Origin: Metellina segmentata
Taxonomy: Eukaryota > Arthropoda > Arachnida > Araneae > Tetragnathidae
Direction of reading: 5' to 3'
Length of the DNA: 64,000 nt
Assembly (NCBI GenBank): GCA_947359465.1
Contig: OX375881.1
Location: 121,159,967-121,223,966 of the forward strand
Shown: one piece after another, positions 33,489 through 44,890 of the stretch
How positions within the stretch are numbered: position 1 is the stretch's first letter
Layout: every line of letters begins with the position of its first letter
Translations under genes and position numbers: made by a program
Notes under the pieces: generated by a model
The model's input: only the letters and a program-made list of their open reading frames with translations
Told to the model about the DNA's origin: nothing
Database searches by the model: none

Positions 33489-34649
33489 TGGCTGATCAGT
33501 ATTAAAATTTAATAATAATTGGAATCTTTCCTGTTATTCTTTCGACCAATCGATGTGGTTATTTAGACCTCATGTGTGTTATGGAACCAATAAAAATAGA
33601 TCCAAAACACAATGTATAAAGTGGTTACAAAACAGTTGTAAATAATCGTCGTTACCGATTAGCTGGATTTCAAAATTTTACTGCTGAAATCAGAAGATAA
33701 AACCTAATTGTGCATTGCGTTATGCGTAAGTACTTATAAATATTTGCCTTAAATATGAATAATAATATTTCATATAATCTATGCTTATGAACTGAGATGA
33801 CTTTTAGTTTACAAATAATTATATTAATAATTAAAGGATAAATAAGTGTTTAAACGAAGTACATTTATCATATTTCTCCTTGCCGGCTTAAAAAGAAATT
33901 TGTTTCATATTCATCCTTATACATCTTTAGAATCTGCACCATAGCTTAGAAAACTTTAGAGTGGATAAAACATTATGTAAATATTATACTGGTATAATAA
34001 AAAGCTTAATTTGTCAGTTTTTAATTCATTTCATTAAATATGTTTAATTTATGCCCATACACATAGTCAGATTTTCACTCTTGATATTCTTTCTTTAAGT
34101 CTATTTATGAAAATAAAATACATCAAAAAAATATTAACTCATTAGTGTTTCAACAAAAAATTATTTGAACAGAAATATTTTAAGTGTAATCATAATAAAG
34201 TTAAAGGTTCTTGTGTTGTTATTTCCCTAGGGAAATTTATTAAATGCTCTTTACGATTTTTGAATAATTGACGTTTTCAAGTATTTTTTAATTTGATTGA
34301 AAATTTATTATGACGTTATTGATTTACTTATTAATCATGACGTGTTTAATTTTTTTTCGTATAAGATTTACAGTGCATGTTACACAAACACACATAAGGC
34401 CTGTAGTCTTCTATAAATTCAAAAGTTTGTTCGTTATTCATGATAACACACTAAAAAAAAAACCAAACACAACAACTTGGGTTCACCAAAACACTGCAAA
34501 TCGAAAGTTGAAGCGCACATAGATCCAAGGTTGTTGGAACTCCTTGCGCTACGCTGTGCGCTATGGAATACTGCTACTTCTGACTCATTTCGAGCATGCA
34601 TTGACACATGCGTCCCTTGTGTCGAGGCTTGATCGCACAAGTGTGGACA

Positions 34650-35832
34650 TACATAATGTAGAATACTATGCTTATCAGGATGAAGAAGCAAAGGCTCCTA
34701 GAACTCGAAAATCTTTGTTTGGTAAGTATGAAAGACATTATAATTTTTGTAAATGCTTTCTCACTAAAATTTACTATATGTTGCCTCTTAATAGCTTAGC
34801 ACTTATTGCAATTTTTCAACTTTCAATTGCATGCTCGGCTTTTATTAAGTGAAACTCACCGTGGAGCAATGAAGTGCGAAACGTAATGCCTCAGAATCTG
34901 CAAAAAATAGAATTTACTTCACTCAAATAAGTCTCACGATATGAATGGCCCGTATGTATTAGAGTTATGAAGGTCCAAGAAAAGATTTTACCCATCTCTA
35001 TACTCCTGGTTTGAACTAATCTTTTTTTACTATGGGTCAGGTAATGCGTTTTGGAGAGTCACGATTCTGCCATCATGCTGGGTAGGCTTCAAGCAGAACA
35101 GATGAGTATGAAAATGGTAAACTTAATCTCCGTGAATCCTTTCAAGAGATGAATACTGCCCTTTCGGACACGACAGTTACTACCGTCAGTTGCCCTGAAT
35201 CACATGACTGCTGAATCGACGATGGAGAACTTACAATGAAGTCAAGGAGTCAATTGCATCATGAAGGGATCTTGGTTGGTGTGTGCGCTACGGAACTTTC
35301 TTTTCGCACTTGTTTGAAGTAGCTATTCAGGATTTTAATTAAATCTCGAATGGTTTGTCTTCTCAACATCAACATGCTGTTGCAGAACACGGGTGCATTT
35401 CTTTCCCCCCTCTCATTCTGAACGAGGAACTGATTATCAGCTGTTTTCTACAGCTCATGTTCGTGAAATCTTCTGCGCATCCGTCCCGTTTGAAAGTGCT
35501 AGCATCTGTTTCGGTTCTGTTTGAAAAAGAGAGAACGTCGTAAATGTTAAGTGAGAGGGTGACATCACTCTGTTGTCTATTTTGGATGTACGCACTGTTT
35601 TGTTTCTAGTCTGAAAATAAATATTGTGTCTCGCCCTGAGATTTGATTTGATTTTTATATAGTTGCCCTGACACGTTGCTGTACTTAACTGGCTCCTACG
35701 AGGGTTCAGAAAAGTTTATAATACGGTAAATTAATTCGAACTCATTAAAGCTTTTTAAGCACTTTTTGTCAATTTGTTTACACAAATCCCTCACCTCTCA
35801 GTTTATCGATTAGCTCGTTGCTAATAGATACA
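34650..35832. other. Unassigned; possible 3' UTR-like patch
   Basis: About 35160-35640 is less AT-rich and ends near gaaaataaatattgtgtctc, resembling a poly(A) signal region. A 62-codon ORF lies within. No gene is recognised. Confidence 0.3.
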
Positions 35833-35870
35833 GTACGACGTTAATTAACTACCTGCCTGAATACCCCGTT
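35833..35870 (+). repeat. Tiny SINE tail fragment
   Basis: The sequence cagtacgacgttaattaact followed by acctgcc matches only the last 30 bp of the SINE family. Confidence 0.4.
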
Positions 35871-37034
35871 CAGCTGCGCTATATAACTATTAAATTAAGT
35901 TTGGACCTACAAGATATTTCATTGACAATTAAATACATTTCAAATAATCTTAAGATGTAAGTGGAAAAGAAGACATTCTGAAGAAATTTTAATTTGAACT
36001 AATAAAATGTTCACCCAGCTTCACGATCCGCTCGACTGCTCTAAGTGCGCTGCTGCCAGGGAGGAAAACTTTCGAAGGGCCTTGAAGACTACTCAAATGT
36101 AATTTGCCCAATTTCATTGAACGTAAAAACAAGCGTGTGAAAGCATTTTAATTTCATTGCTCTAATTACGAGTCCCTGAAAAAAAAATTTAAACTTTTAG
36201 GCAGTATGATTAATTCAAATCTTTAAATTATTTAGTTCTTAAAATGAAGCATAAGAACATTTCGTCTCACGTTACTCAAATTATTTTCATACGTTATACT
36301 TTAAACAATCTAAAATATCTTGAAACATTGAATATCAAGATTTTGGTAGTTCAATGGCCTTTGTACTTGTATAAAAATCCTCTATTAAGATAATTTATTA
36401 ATTTTTTTTTTTGGGGGGGGGTGATGGGGAATTTTTTTTAGTAAAGCTATACTGAAATGACCTCCTATTGCTATTTTAGATTCCATAAGAGACAACACAA
36501 TATCTAAATACTGCCAGAAAAATTGAAAGATATTTCATTTCAGACGATCGCATATGTATCATAAAAAGATAAAAACAGAATACAATCGAAAGTCGAAACT
36601 GTCAGCGAGTAAGAAAATTGAAGTCAATGCCGGTCAAATGTAAATTTACTTTTTTAAATTAACCATAAAACAAAATAACTGAATCGGTTGCAAATATGAC
36701 TGTTCTAATTTTTTAAATGGGCAATTCCTTGGGACGAGATCCAAATTCAAAACTAGTTCCTGCTCGACCCTCTTTGATCAGACACTAGCCAATTTTGTGA
36801 ACATCCGTTATTTTGCTTTAAACAAATCTTTAGCCTTTTGAAAAGTAATAAAATGTATTAATGCCCGATACATCGATGGTATCAGAGAAATGATGGAAAC
36901 TATTCTATCGATCTATCTCACTAATGAATAATCTAACAAACGAAAAGGAGCTGTCATGGCCAGGTGGGTATGACCACTGCTCTAGCTATATATTAATTTG
37001 CACTATATATTAATTTTTGCACGACTGCTATATA
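35871..37034. other. Unassigned AT-rich DNA
   Basis: Includes a T run followed by a G run at about 36405-36421. The motif ctatatattaattt occurs three times between 36985 and 37045. No gene was recognised. Confidence 0.4.
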
Positions 37035-37205
37035 TTAATTTTAAAATGTTCCAGATTAAATTTTAAAATTCGGACTGGACACAAAAATCGCTAAACATTG
37101 GGACTACCTGTGTGCCAAATTGTAAGTCACATTGCAAATTGTATAGATTCGTCAGGACAGTACACACCAAACACAGACAAACACTTCCTTTTATAATAGT
37201 AGAGA
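37035..37205 (-). mobile_element. Helitron 5' terminal fragment
   Basis: On the minus strand this begins A|tctctactattataaaagg, then aagtgtttgtctgtg. It continues with the gtcctgacgaat block shared with 26940 and 31315. It fades near 37035 and no 3' hairpin is nearby. Confidence 0.65.
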
Positions 37206-37206
37206 T

Positions 37207-38290
37207 GTATTTAAAAAAAATCAAAATTTTGAATCAATATTGAGGCAATGTATTTTTCCGGTATGGAATACTGTGCATCGGTGTTCGTAAAAAATTAAAC
37301 ATTATCGCGTTATTAAAATAAATAGACTAATAGCCAATCACAGCGAGCTTATCGCTATAGTCATGGGATCACGTCATGATTTATGAATACAGGTTTTTGG
37401 AAGAACCCCCGTTTAATTCTGACCGCGAATTTGCTGATCCACGGATTAACTAGAGACTTAGGAACTAGGCCGTTAATGCAGCATATAAATCACTAATTAA
37501 TTTCAGTAAGGACTGTTTAAGAGATAAGAGTATTTCATTTTAAAGTAAGTTCATGGTATTACATCCGTTTTCTTATGAACGAGATGACTTACGAAAAGAT
37601 TTCAGTCACTGCACTAAGCTAATAATTTTTCTAGCTTATGAACTAATTTAACTAAAATTTAAGCTTTTCCTAAAATAATTCATTTAACTAAGTATAAAAT
37701 ATTATCAAAGCACGAAGATTAAGAATAAGCATTTTCGAGGTTAAAGTTTATCCAGTTAGTTCCACACTGTAAAGAAACTCAGAATTGATAATTTTAATGG
37801 CACCGGGCTTGGTTCCAACGTTACATCTTTAATTTATCTCAGAAAAACACAAGAGTACCATCACTGTTTAATAAAATCATAAAAGTTTCATTTTATAAAC
37901 TAAGGGAAACATTGTGTTTCAACAGACAGTAGATTTAAAAAAAAATTGTTTAACATTTCACATTAGCAATAAATATATTTTAATTTGCATTTAATACTGT
38001 CAAAGTGCGCTTAAATTTTTTTTAATATAATTTTCAATACATCTAAAATTTAAATAATCCTACAGTTAATTTCGTTAAGAAACACAATATTTATTACTCC
38101 GTTGATATATTCTATAATAGAGACAAAATACAAAAATAATTCCTCTCTTTGTATTATCGGTTAAACTACAGTATCTCCACAGGTTTTGCTATTACACATA
38201 TTTAAGAACGACATTTGCTAACTTAAATTTATTTAGCATATTTTTAGCAAGAAATCAAATTATTTTTAGCTTCGTATAAAATCTCTAATA
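37207..38290. other. Unassigned AT-rich DNA
   Basis: No ORF, repeat or terminus was recognised. Confidence 0.45.
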
Positions 38291-38292
38291 TA

Positions 38293-39702
38293 CACTCATT
38301 GCCATAAAAAATTGCGCCCCAAGAAATCAATGTGAGATCGTAAATAAACTTGGCATGAAGGTACAAGTCGGCCAGATATGCAAATGATTAGAAATGCAGC
38401 GTGATTGCGCATTGCGTAATGCCACTAGAGGCCTTGAACTTCGTTCTCCTTGGAATATAAAACAGGTAAGCAGAGCTTGTTTAAATGTACTTAATCTTTC
38501 GCAAAGGAAACGCTGAGTAGACATGCGTTACGCCGCCATCGAAGATAATATGAGCAGCTGTCAGAGTTCGAGAGAAGAAGAATCATCGGGATGATGGAAA
38601 CTGGGTGGTTAGTTCGGCGAGTAGCTCGTCAAGTAGGCCGTTTTGATTTTACTGTGAGGAGGTGTTGGGACCAGTGGACAGAAGAAACATAATTTACACA
38701 GCGACCAGGCTCAGGACGCCCTGGACAGACCAGTCGTTCAGAAGACCGTCACATCTTACGAAAAGCACGTGTAGAACCAACTGCTTCATTGGTCGCTATC
38801 CAGACACAAGCAGAACCTTCACTACGGGCCCCTGCATCTTCCCGAACCATCGCAAGGCACCTGGAGGAAGGACATCTGGTATCGCGGCGCCCATTACGTG
38901 TACTGCCAATGATACCCACCCACCGACGCCTCCGTTTGGAGTGGTATCATGCACGACGGAATTGGTCTGCAACGGAATGGAACCAGGTCGTCTTCAGCGA
39001 CGGATCTAGATTCAATTTGAACAGTGATGACAACCGTGTTCGTGTGTGGAGGCCCCGTAGTTAACGCCTCAATCCTGCCTTCGCATTGCAGCGACACACC
39101 GCTCCCACAGCTGGTGTGATGGTATAGGGTGCCATTGCGTAAGATACACGGTCACCCCTAATATTGATTCATGGCACAATGACAGCCCAGCGGTACGTCC
39201 ATGACATCCTTCAGCCACATGCGATGACACTCATGGCAGGGTTCCCAGGAGCCATTTTTCAACAAGACAATGCTCGGCCACACACAGCAAGGATGTAACA
39301 AGACTACCTCCTCCACATTACCACCCTTCTCTAGCCTGCTCGATCCCCAGATTTGTCACCAATCGAGCATATCTGCGATCATTTGGGACGGCATGTCGGA
39401 CACTCTGCGAGTTTGGTCGAACTAAAGGCTCGTTTACAGCAACTATGGAAAGAGATGTCTCAGGACATCATACGGAACTTGTATGCCTTAATGCCCACTC
39501 CTATCGCATCGTGCATTCGCGCTAGAGGGGGTCCAACAGAGTACTAAAACTTCAGATCATTTGTACTTTGTTCTGCAATAAATGATCCTTTTTCTTTGAT
39601 TTTCTAATCGTTTACTTATATCAAAGTAGTACTTACATGTGTAATATTTCGTTTCATTTTGACGACTTTTTCTTGGTGCGCAAATTTTTATGGCAATGAG
39701 TG
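38293..39702 (+). mobile_element. Tc1-like transposon, near full length
   Basis: The left end is TA-cactcattgccataaaaaa. The right end is the inverse (tttttatggcaatgagtg) followed by TA. At 1410 bp it has the length expected for a Tc1 element. It carries a decayed transposase gene. Its TIRs differ from those of the 2936 and 42348 families. Confidence 0.9.
38530..39546 (+). pseudogene. Tc1-like transposase, full length but broken
   Basis: The whole Tc1 order can be followed across frames. The N-terminal helix-turn-helix region is weak and stop-riddled. It is followed by PTASLVAIQTQAEPSLRAPA, SRTIARHLEEGHLVSRRPLR, WNQVVFSDGSRFNL (first Asp; the following Glu is Gly), AIFQQDNARPHTAR (second Asp), and SPDLSPIEHICDHLGR (Glu). 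The end reads IASCIRARGGPTEY. All three catalytic positions of DD34E are still present, but multiple stops and shifts prevent translation. In an active copy the enzyme would cut at the TIRs into TA sites in the nucleus. Confidence 0.85.
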
Positions 39703-39828
39703 TATATGTTTAGTTTCATATATATTATTTAAATAGATTTTATGAACACTTTAGTCATAAAACAACAATACTAAATACATATTTACTATCAATTATTATT
39801 TGAATGCGAATCTAAATATTTATAGACA

Positions 39829-39930
39829 CTAGGGGCTCCGCCCCCTGTTCGCCTACGCTCACCAACCTCTAGTGATTGATATGCGATCCCATTTGGTTTG
39901 CTTCGCAAACCAACTCTCCTTTCGCAGTTT
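39829..39930 (-). mobile_element. Helitron 3' hairpin terminus
   Basis: On the minus strand the sequence ends cagggggcggagcccctag and then T: a hairpin followed by CTAG, as at 24577. A ggtttgcttcgcaaacc palindrome lies close by. It points away from the coding Helitron that follows on the plus strand. Confidence 0.65.
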
Positions 39931-40969
39931 TAAATCTCCTATAACGTCGAAACTATCTTAATATTTCGTATATTCGACCGTGTTGTCATATCGCATCCCG
40001 GCAAGAAAAATGACACAACTCAAAATTGCAGAATTTGAGAAATAGAGATAATTGCAAAAGTATTTCACCCATGAACCAATGTAGTAATTATATGGTCGAT
40101 CCTTTACAATTTCCGAGAGGGGGAATGTTGTTGGTTTAATGGTATGAAGCACATTAAATCTAGACTGTCAGCAAAACGATCAAGAGTAACGCAGCTTCAA
40201 TATTATGCTTATCGGCTTTCTATACGCTCAGAGTTTAGTCTTCTGCACAGCAGTGGGAAATTATTCCAACAACATATCGTGGACGCATATGTGAAAACTG
40301 AAGGTTCCCGTCTAAATTACATCAGAATGAATCAGAAGGATTTAAGAGTGGAACTTTACTGTGGACAGGCAAATTACTAATACTGCCTTCTACTTTTCAA
40401 GGAAGTCCACGTTCCATGCAGCAAAATTACCAACATGCAATGGCCACGGTAAGAAAATTCGGACGAACAGATGTGTTTGTGACATTCACTTGCAATCCTA
40501 CATGGCCTGAAATTTTAAAAGCAATGCCACATTTCCATAAAGCTCAACATAGGCCAGATATTGTCGCTCAAGTTTTCAAAATAAAACTATCTGAGCTATT
40601 AAATGATATTCTAAAGCGTTATGTATTTGATGTTGTCATTGCTTATATTTATGTAACTGAATTTCAAAATCGCGGCTAACCTCCCCCATGCGCATATTCT
40701 ATTGACACTAGATTCAAACTCCAGGATCCGTAGCAACGACGATATTTACAAATATGTCAGTGCAGAGTTGACTGACGTTACTATCAATCGAAGAATATTC
40801 AAGATTGTTACAAAATACATTATTAATGGCCCCTGTAGTATTTTAAACCCCAATTCCCCCCCGTATAAAGGACTCAAATGTGTATGCTGATAAAAATTTC
40901 TAAAAGAAATTAGAGAAACCACTGCTAAAAATATCAATAGATACCCTATTTACAGAAGGCGATCTATGG

Positions 40970-41122
40970 CAGGCCTCGAAATATATTTTTTAATACAGGT
41001 GCACAAGGTGCACCTAAGTTTTTAAATTAGGTGCACAGGTGCGCCTAGCGGGAAAAAATTAGGTGCACAATTTTATTTTCATGTGCACAGTGCACCTGTG
41101 CACCCGGGTATTTCGAGCCCTG
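40970..41122. mobile_element. hAT-type MITE in the Helitron gene, 8-bp TSD
   Basis: At 153 bp it starts caggcctcgaaatat and ends in the inverse of cagggctcgaaatac. The flanks are atctatgg on both sides (40962-40969 and 41123-41130), an exact 8-bp duplication. The interior is repeats of aggtgcac, partly palindromic. No coding sequence is present. Confidence 0.85.
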
Positions 41123-42347
41123 ATCTATGGAACCTGTAAAAATTGGTAGATACGACATCAATAAACGTTGGGTTGTGCCATATAATCCTTTTTTGTTAAA
41201 AAAACTTAATGCTCATATAAATGTTGAAGTGTGTGCATCAGTAAATAGTGTAAATTATCTATATAAATATGTATAGAAGGGACATGATGCTGCATTCGTT
41301 AATCTGCAAAAAGGTGGTGTCATTCACCGCGATGAAATTTTAACTTTCTTTGACGGAAGATATGTCAGTGCAACTGAAGAAATGTGGCGCTTGATTGAGT
41401 ATTGTATGTCTGACAAATTTTATGTTGTGCTACGATTAGCAGCTCATTTACCAGAACAATCGAGAAGGTGAAAGATAATGATGTCCGGGCATCTGTAAGA
41501 CAAACAACTTTAACTGCTTGGTTTTATCTTAATGGTATTGATGAAGATGCACATTGTTTTACGTACACTGATATTCCACATTACTATGTATTTGATAAAA
41601 ATAAAACGAAATGGAAAAAAAGGCAGAGAGGCGGTCAGACGATAGATGGTATAATGGCTGTAGTTAATGTACTAGATAGTGAAAGATACAACATACGAAT
41701 GTTGTGGTTCTATAAATATGGCGCAATGAATTTTGAGGATTTAAAAACAGTTAATGGGATACGTTACACCTCTTTTCAACAATCATGCAAACAACTTGGG
41801 TTTCTTCAAAGAGATGAACGTTTGCATAAAACATTAGCCGATGCTGCAATGATACAAATGTCAATTTTCTTACGAGTATTATTTGTGGATTTGGGAAAGT
41901 TGACAATGTTCCTGAATTTTGGGTACAACATAAAAATTCTCTCTGCGAAGATTTTGTTAATAGATTCTATGAAGAGACTGAATCTCAATATGCACTTGCT
42001 AAAATTAATGAACTTATAAAGGCATATGATTTGAATTTAACAAAACTTAAACTGCCAGATTTAAATTTACCTTTTCATGTATCTTCATCCACATATGATA
42101 GCGTAGAGGAACAAAGTAAAACTCGGATAAACATGGATAAATTGAACGTTGAACAGCGATTTGTTGTTCAAATTGTACTGGATGCCATATATAGCAATCA
42201 CAAAAATGTGAAAAAGCATTTCTTCCTAGATGTACCTGCGGGAACTGGGAAGACTTTTATTTATATCATATTACTACATACAATCAGAGGAAAAGGTGAT
42301 AATGTTACTCATGCCGCATCAATGTCGCAATAACGGAATCGCATCTA

Positions 42348-43739
42348 CACTGCTGGTCACCCAAATTGCAACACCAAGAAAGACAAGAGATATCACAACA
42401 CAATTTATTTTGTAGATAACATGTTGACCAAGTATCAAATGATTAAATTTATAGACTTCTGTGAAGTGTGGTTCCTGCCAAAGCCTTTGTTGGAGATCAC
42501 CGCTGCCACACGCCTCGGTATCTATTCAAAGAGACTTTGGATGTGTTCTTGGGGTACAGCAGACCAAGCAGCTTTCACACGTTGCCAAATTTGATCTGGT
42601 TTGGCAGCTGGGGATGTAATCTGCGTCAATCGTTGAGCAACCATGGACCACATGTTATCTTTCGGCGAAAGATCCGGAGAGCGAGCTGGCCAGGGAAGCA
42701 ATTGAATCTGGCGATTGAGGAAGAACCCTTGGACAATGCGTGCCACGTGTGGTCGCGCATCATCCTGTTGAAATATGGCTGTGCGCAAGCCCTAAAGTTA
42801 AGGAAGGACAACTGGCTCCAACACCTTGGAGATGTAGCGCTGGCTGTTCAAAGTACCGGCAATGCGTACTAGAGGAGTGCGAGAGTGATATCCAATACCG
42901 CCCCATACCATAATACCCGGTGCAGGACCAGTGTGGCGGTGCATAACGCAGCTGTTCAGCATCCTCTCTCTACGTTGTCTCCAGACTCGAATCCGACCAT
43001 CGTGGTGTTGCAGACAGAAGCGTGACTCGTCCGTAAGGACAATTTCATTCCATTTTGCCGTCCACATCCTTCTTTCATCGCACCATTGGTGGCGTATACG
43101 TCTGTGGTTCTGCGTCAAGTGTGGACGAAGCAATGGACGTCTTGCGAACAGACCACTCTGCTGTAAACGGCGTCGAATGGTACTCGCAGACACTGGATGA
43201 TGCGTTACAGACTGAATGTGCTGTGCTATGTTTCGTGATGTGGCTGAGCGATCCGTCACTGCCATACGCACAATATGCCTGTCGTCACGTGAAGTGGTAC
43301 ACTGAGGTGGATGCGATCGAACACGTCGGTCCGTCGTACCCTCCTGCATCCAAAGATCACATATCCGCATTACAGTTGTTTGGTTACGTCTAACACGACT
43401 ACCGATTTCCCTGAAAGATAATCCACAATCTCGGTAGGCCACTATCCTTTCTCTGTCGAACTCGGATACTTGATCAAAAGATGATCGCTGTTTTCTACGA
43501 GGCATAATTGATCGTTTTTTTTTTTAAAAACCACAAGAAAAATACAATTGCCGTACTTGAAATCGTCGAAATCTCCAAACCTTAAATAACGCTTTGAAGT
43601 GGCGCCACAGGCACGCGTGATGTGCGTCTGCGCTGAAATTCTAATCATTTGCATATCTCACCTCCGCTAATGCATGTTGTAAATTTCATATTATTTGCAT
43701 GCTTCCTTCAGGGTGTTGCATTTACGGTGGCCAGCAGCG
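42348..43739 (-). mobile_element. Tc1-like transposon inside the Helitron helicase
   Basis: A TA lies on each side (42346-42347 and 43740-43741). The left end is cactgctggtcacccaaat, then tgcaacacc. The right end, inverted, is cgctgctggccaccgtaaat, then gcaacacc. The length is 1392 bp. Removing the element and one TA restores the helicase codons on either side (…GIAST, then LLHGGKTTHS). Its transposase is on the minus strand. Confidence 0.9.
42522..43505 (-). pseudogene. Tc1-like transposase, nearly intact
   Basis: One frame of 328 codons (43505 to 42522) is broken only by two stop codons, at positions 236 and 238. The N-terminal 60 residues hold FDQVSEFDRERIVAYRDCGL followed by SFREIGSRVRRNQTTVMRI, a helix-turn-helix DNA-binding region. 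A second one follows (SASTIRRRLQQSGL). The catalytic motifs are EIVLTDESRFCL (first Asp), TAIFQQDDARPHVAR (second Asp) and SPDLSPKDNMW, where the usual Glu of the third position is Asp. The length fits Tc1 (about 340 residues). The start at 43505 (MPRRKQRSS) is just inside the right TIR. The E-to-D change and the two stops suggest recent inactivation. Confidence 0.85.
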
Positions 43740-44890
43740 TACATTATTACATGGAGGAAAACTACGCATTCGATATTTAAAATCCCACACAGTTTGTATT
43801 CAACTTCAACGTGCAATATAATAGTAAATTCACCAGAAGTCAAATTATTATTGGAGTCAAAACTGATATTATTGGACGAAGCTCCAGTGACTCATGTGCA
43901 TGAGTTTCTAATAGTAGATTGACTACTTCAAGATCTTACAAAATCTCTTGAGCCATATGGAGAAAAAGTTATTTTACTGGCTGGAGATTTCCGACAGGTA
44001 CTGCTTGTAATCTTAAGAGGTTCACGGTCACTAACTGCCTGAAAAAACACAGACTGTGGTCTCAATTTGAAGTTTCGGGACTCACGAAAAACATGTGTGC
44101 TTTGGATAGTGAGAGAGAGTTTTCAAGTTGTCTTCTGGATGTAGGAGAATACAAAAATGGGGATCAAGTACAATTACCTTCCATATGCTACCCACCAATA
44201 CAAGATCCAGATGAGCAACTATATAACGATATAGATTTTTCTACTGTGAAACACCTCAACAACTTAAAGGACGAGCAATTCTGACAGTCACGAATGATTT
44301 ATCTATTGAAATCAATCATCGTGTGTTAAGATATATGCCTCGTTCAGAAGTTATTTATGAAAGTGTCGATAGTATTGTTAGAGAAGATCCTCAAGATCAC
44401 CTAGTATACCCAGAATAATTTTTAAATGGCTTGACACCAACTGGCATGCCACCGCATAAACTTAAAATTAAATGTGGAGCCATGATTATGCTCCTCAGAA
44501 ATTTAGCACCTTCCAAAGGATTGTGCAATGGCACAAGTCTTATTGTTACCAATATACAATCAAATATTGTTGAAGCAAAACGAATTGATGATAACAATAC
44601 AGAAAAGTTTCTGATACCTCATATGTATCTCATACCTTCTGATGCAAATATTCCCTTTAAATTTAAACGAAAACAGTTACATATTCGTTTAGCCTTTTAT
44701 ATGACAATCAACAAATCGCAAGGGCAAACCTTTGAAAAAATATGTCTGGATCTGACCAAACCAGTTTTTTGTCATGAACAATTATATGGACTCTTTATCT
44801 TCTTGCCGGGGTGCGATATTCGAACTTTTCCTGGTTCCACTCTTAAACATCACCAAAACAGTCTGCTAAGCTTTATGGTGGAGCCCTAGT

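Larger units (their letters stand above)
32869..34649. mobile_element. PIF/Harbinger-like element
   Basis: The left end is tgtccacacttgtgcg and the right end is its inverse, cgcacaagtgtggaca. A Harbinger-like N-terminal fragment lies inside on the plus strand, and an unrelated ORF on the minus strand. The flanks are ata and tac, so only a TA duplication, not a clear 3-bp TWA, can be read. The total length of about 1.8 kb is shorter than a full two-gene element. Confidence 0.55.
39940..44890 (+). pseudogene. Helitron Rep-helicase remnant, twice interrupted
   Basis: Domains appear in the expected order. The Helitron-like N-terminal domain (40144-40380) reads RVTQLQYYAYRLSIRSEFSL, then FQQHIVDAYVKTEGSRLNYI. 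The Rep domain (40416-41460) has RTDVFVTFTCNPTWPEILKA, the HUH motif as LPHAHIL at 40681-40701 (one base out of frame), and the tyrosine motif NYLYKYV, where the next codon is TAG (41274-41276). The PIF1-type helicase (from about 42120) has the Walker A VPAGTGKTF, the Walker B-like LILLDEAP, and later [14 protein letters not shown] hAT MITE (40970-41122) and a Tc1 element (42348-43739) split it, and the frame resumes after each. Such proteins drive rolling-circle transposition. Several further stops show that it is dead. Confidence 0.85.

Noticed and set aside
42031..42333. Host PIF1 helicase gene
   Set aside because: It is continuous with a Helitron Rep domain and broken by several stops.
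43055..43393. 112-codon plus-strand ORF
   Set aside because: Shadow of the minus-strand Tc1 transposase.
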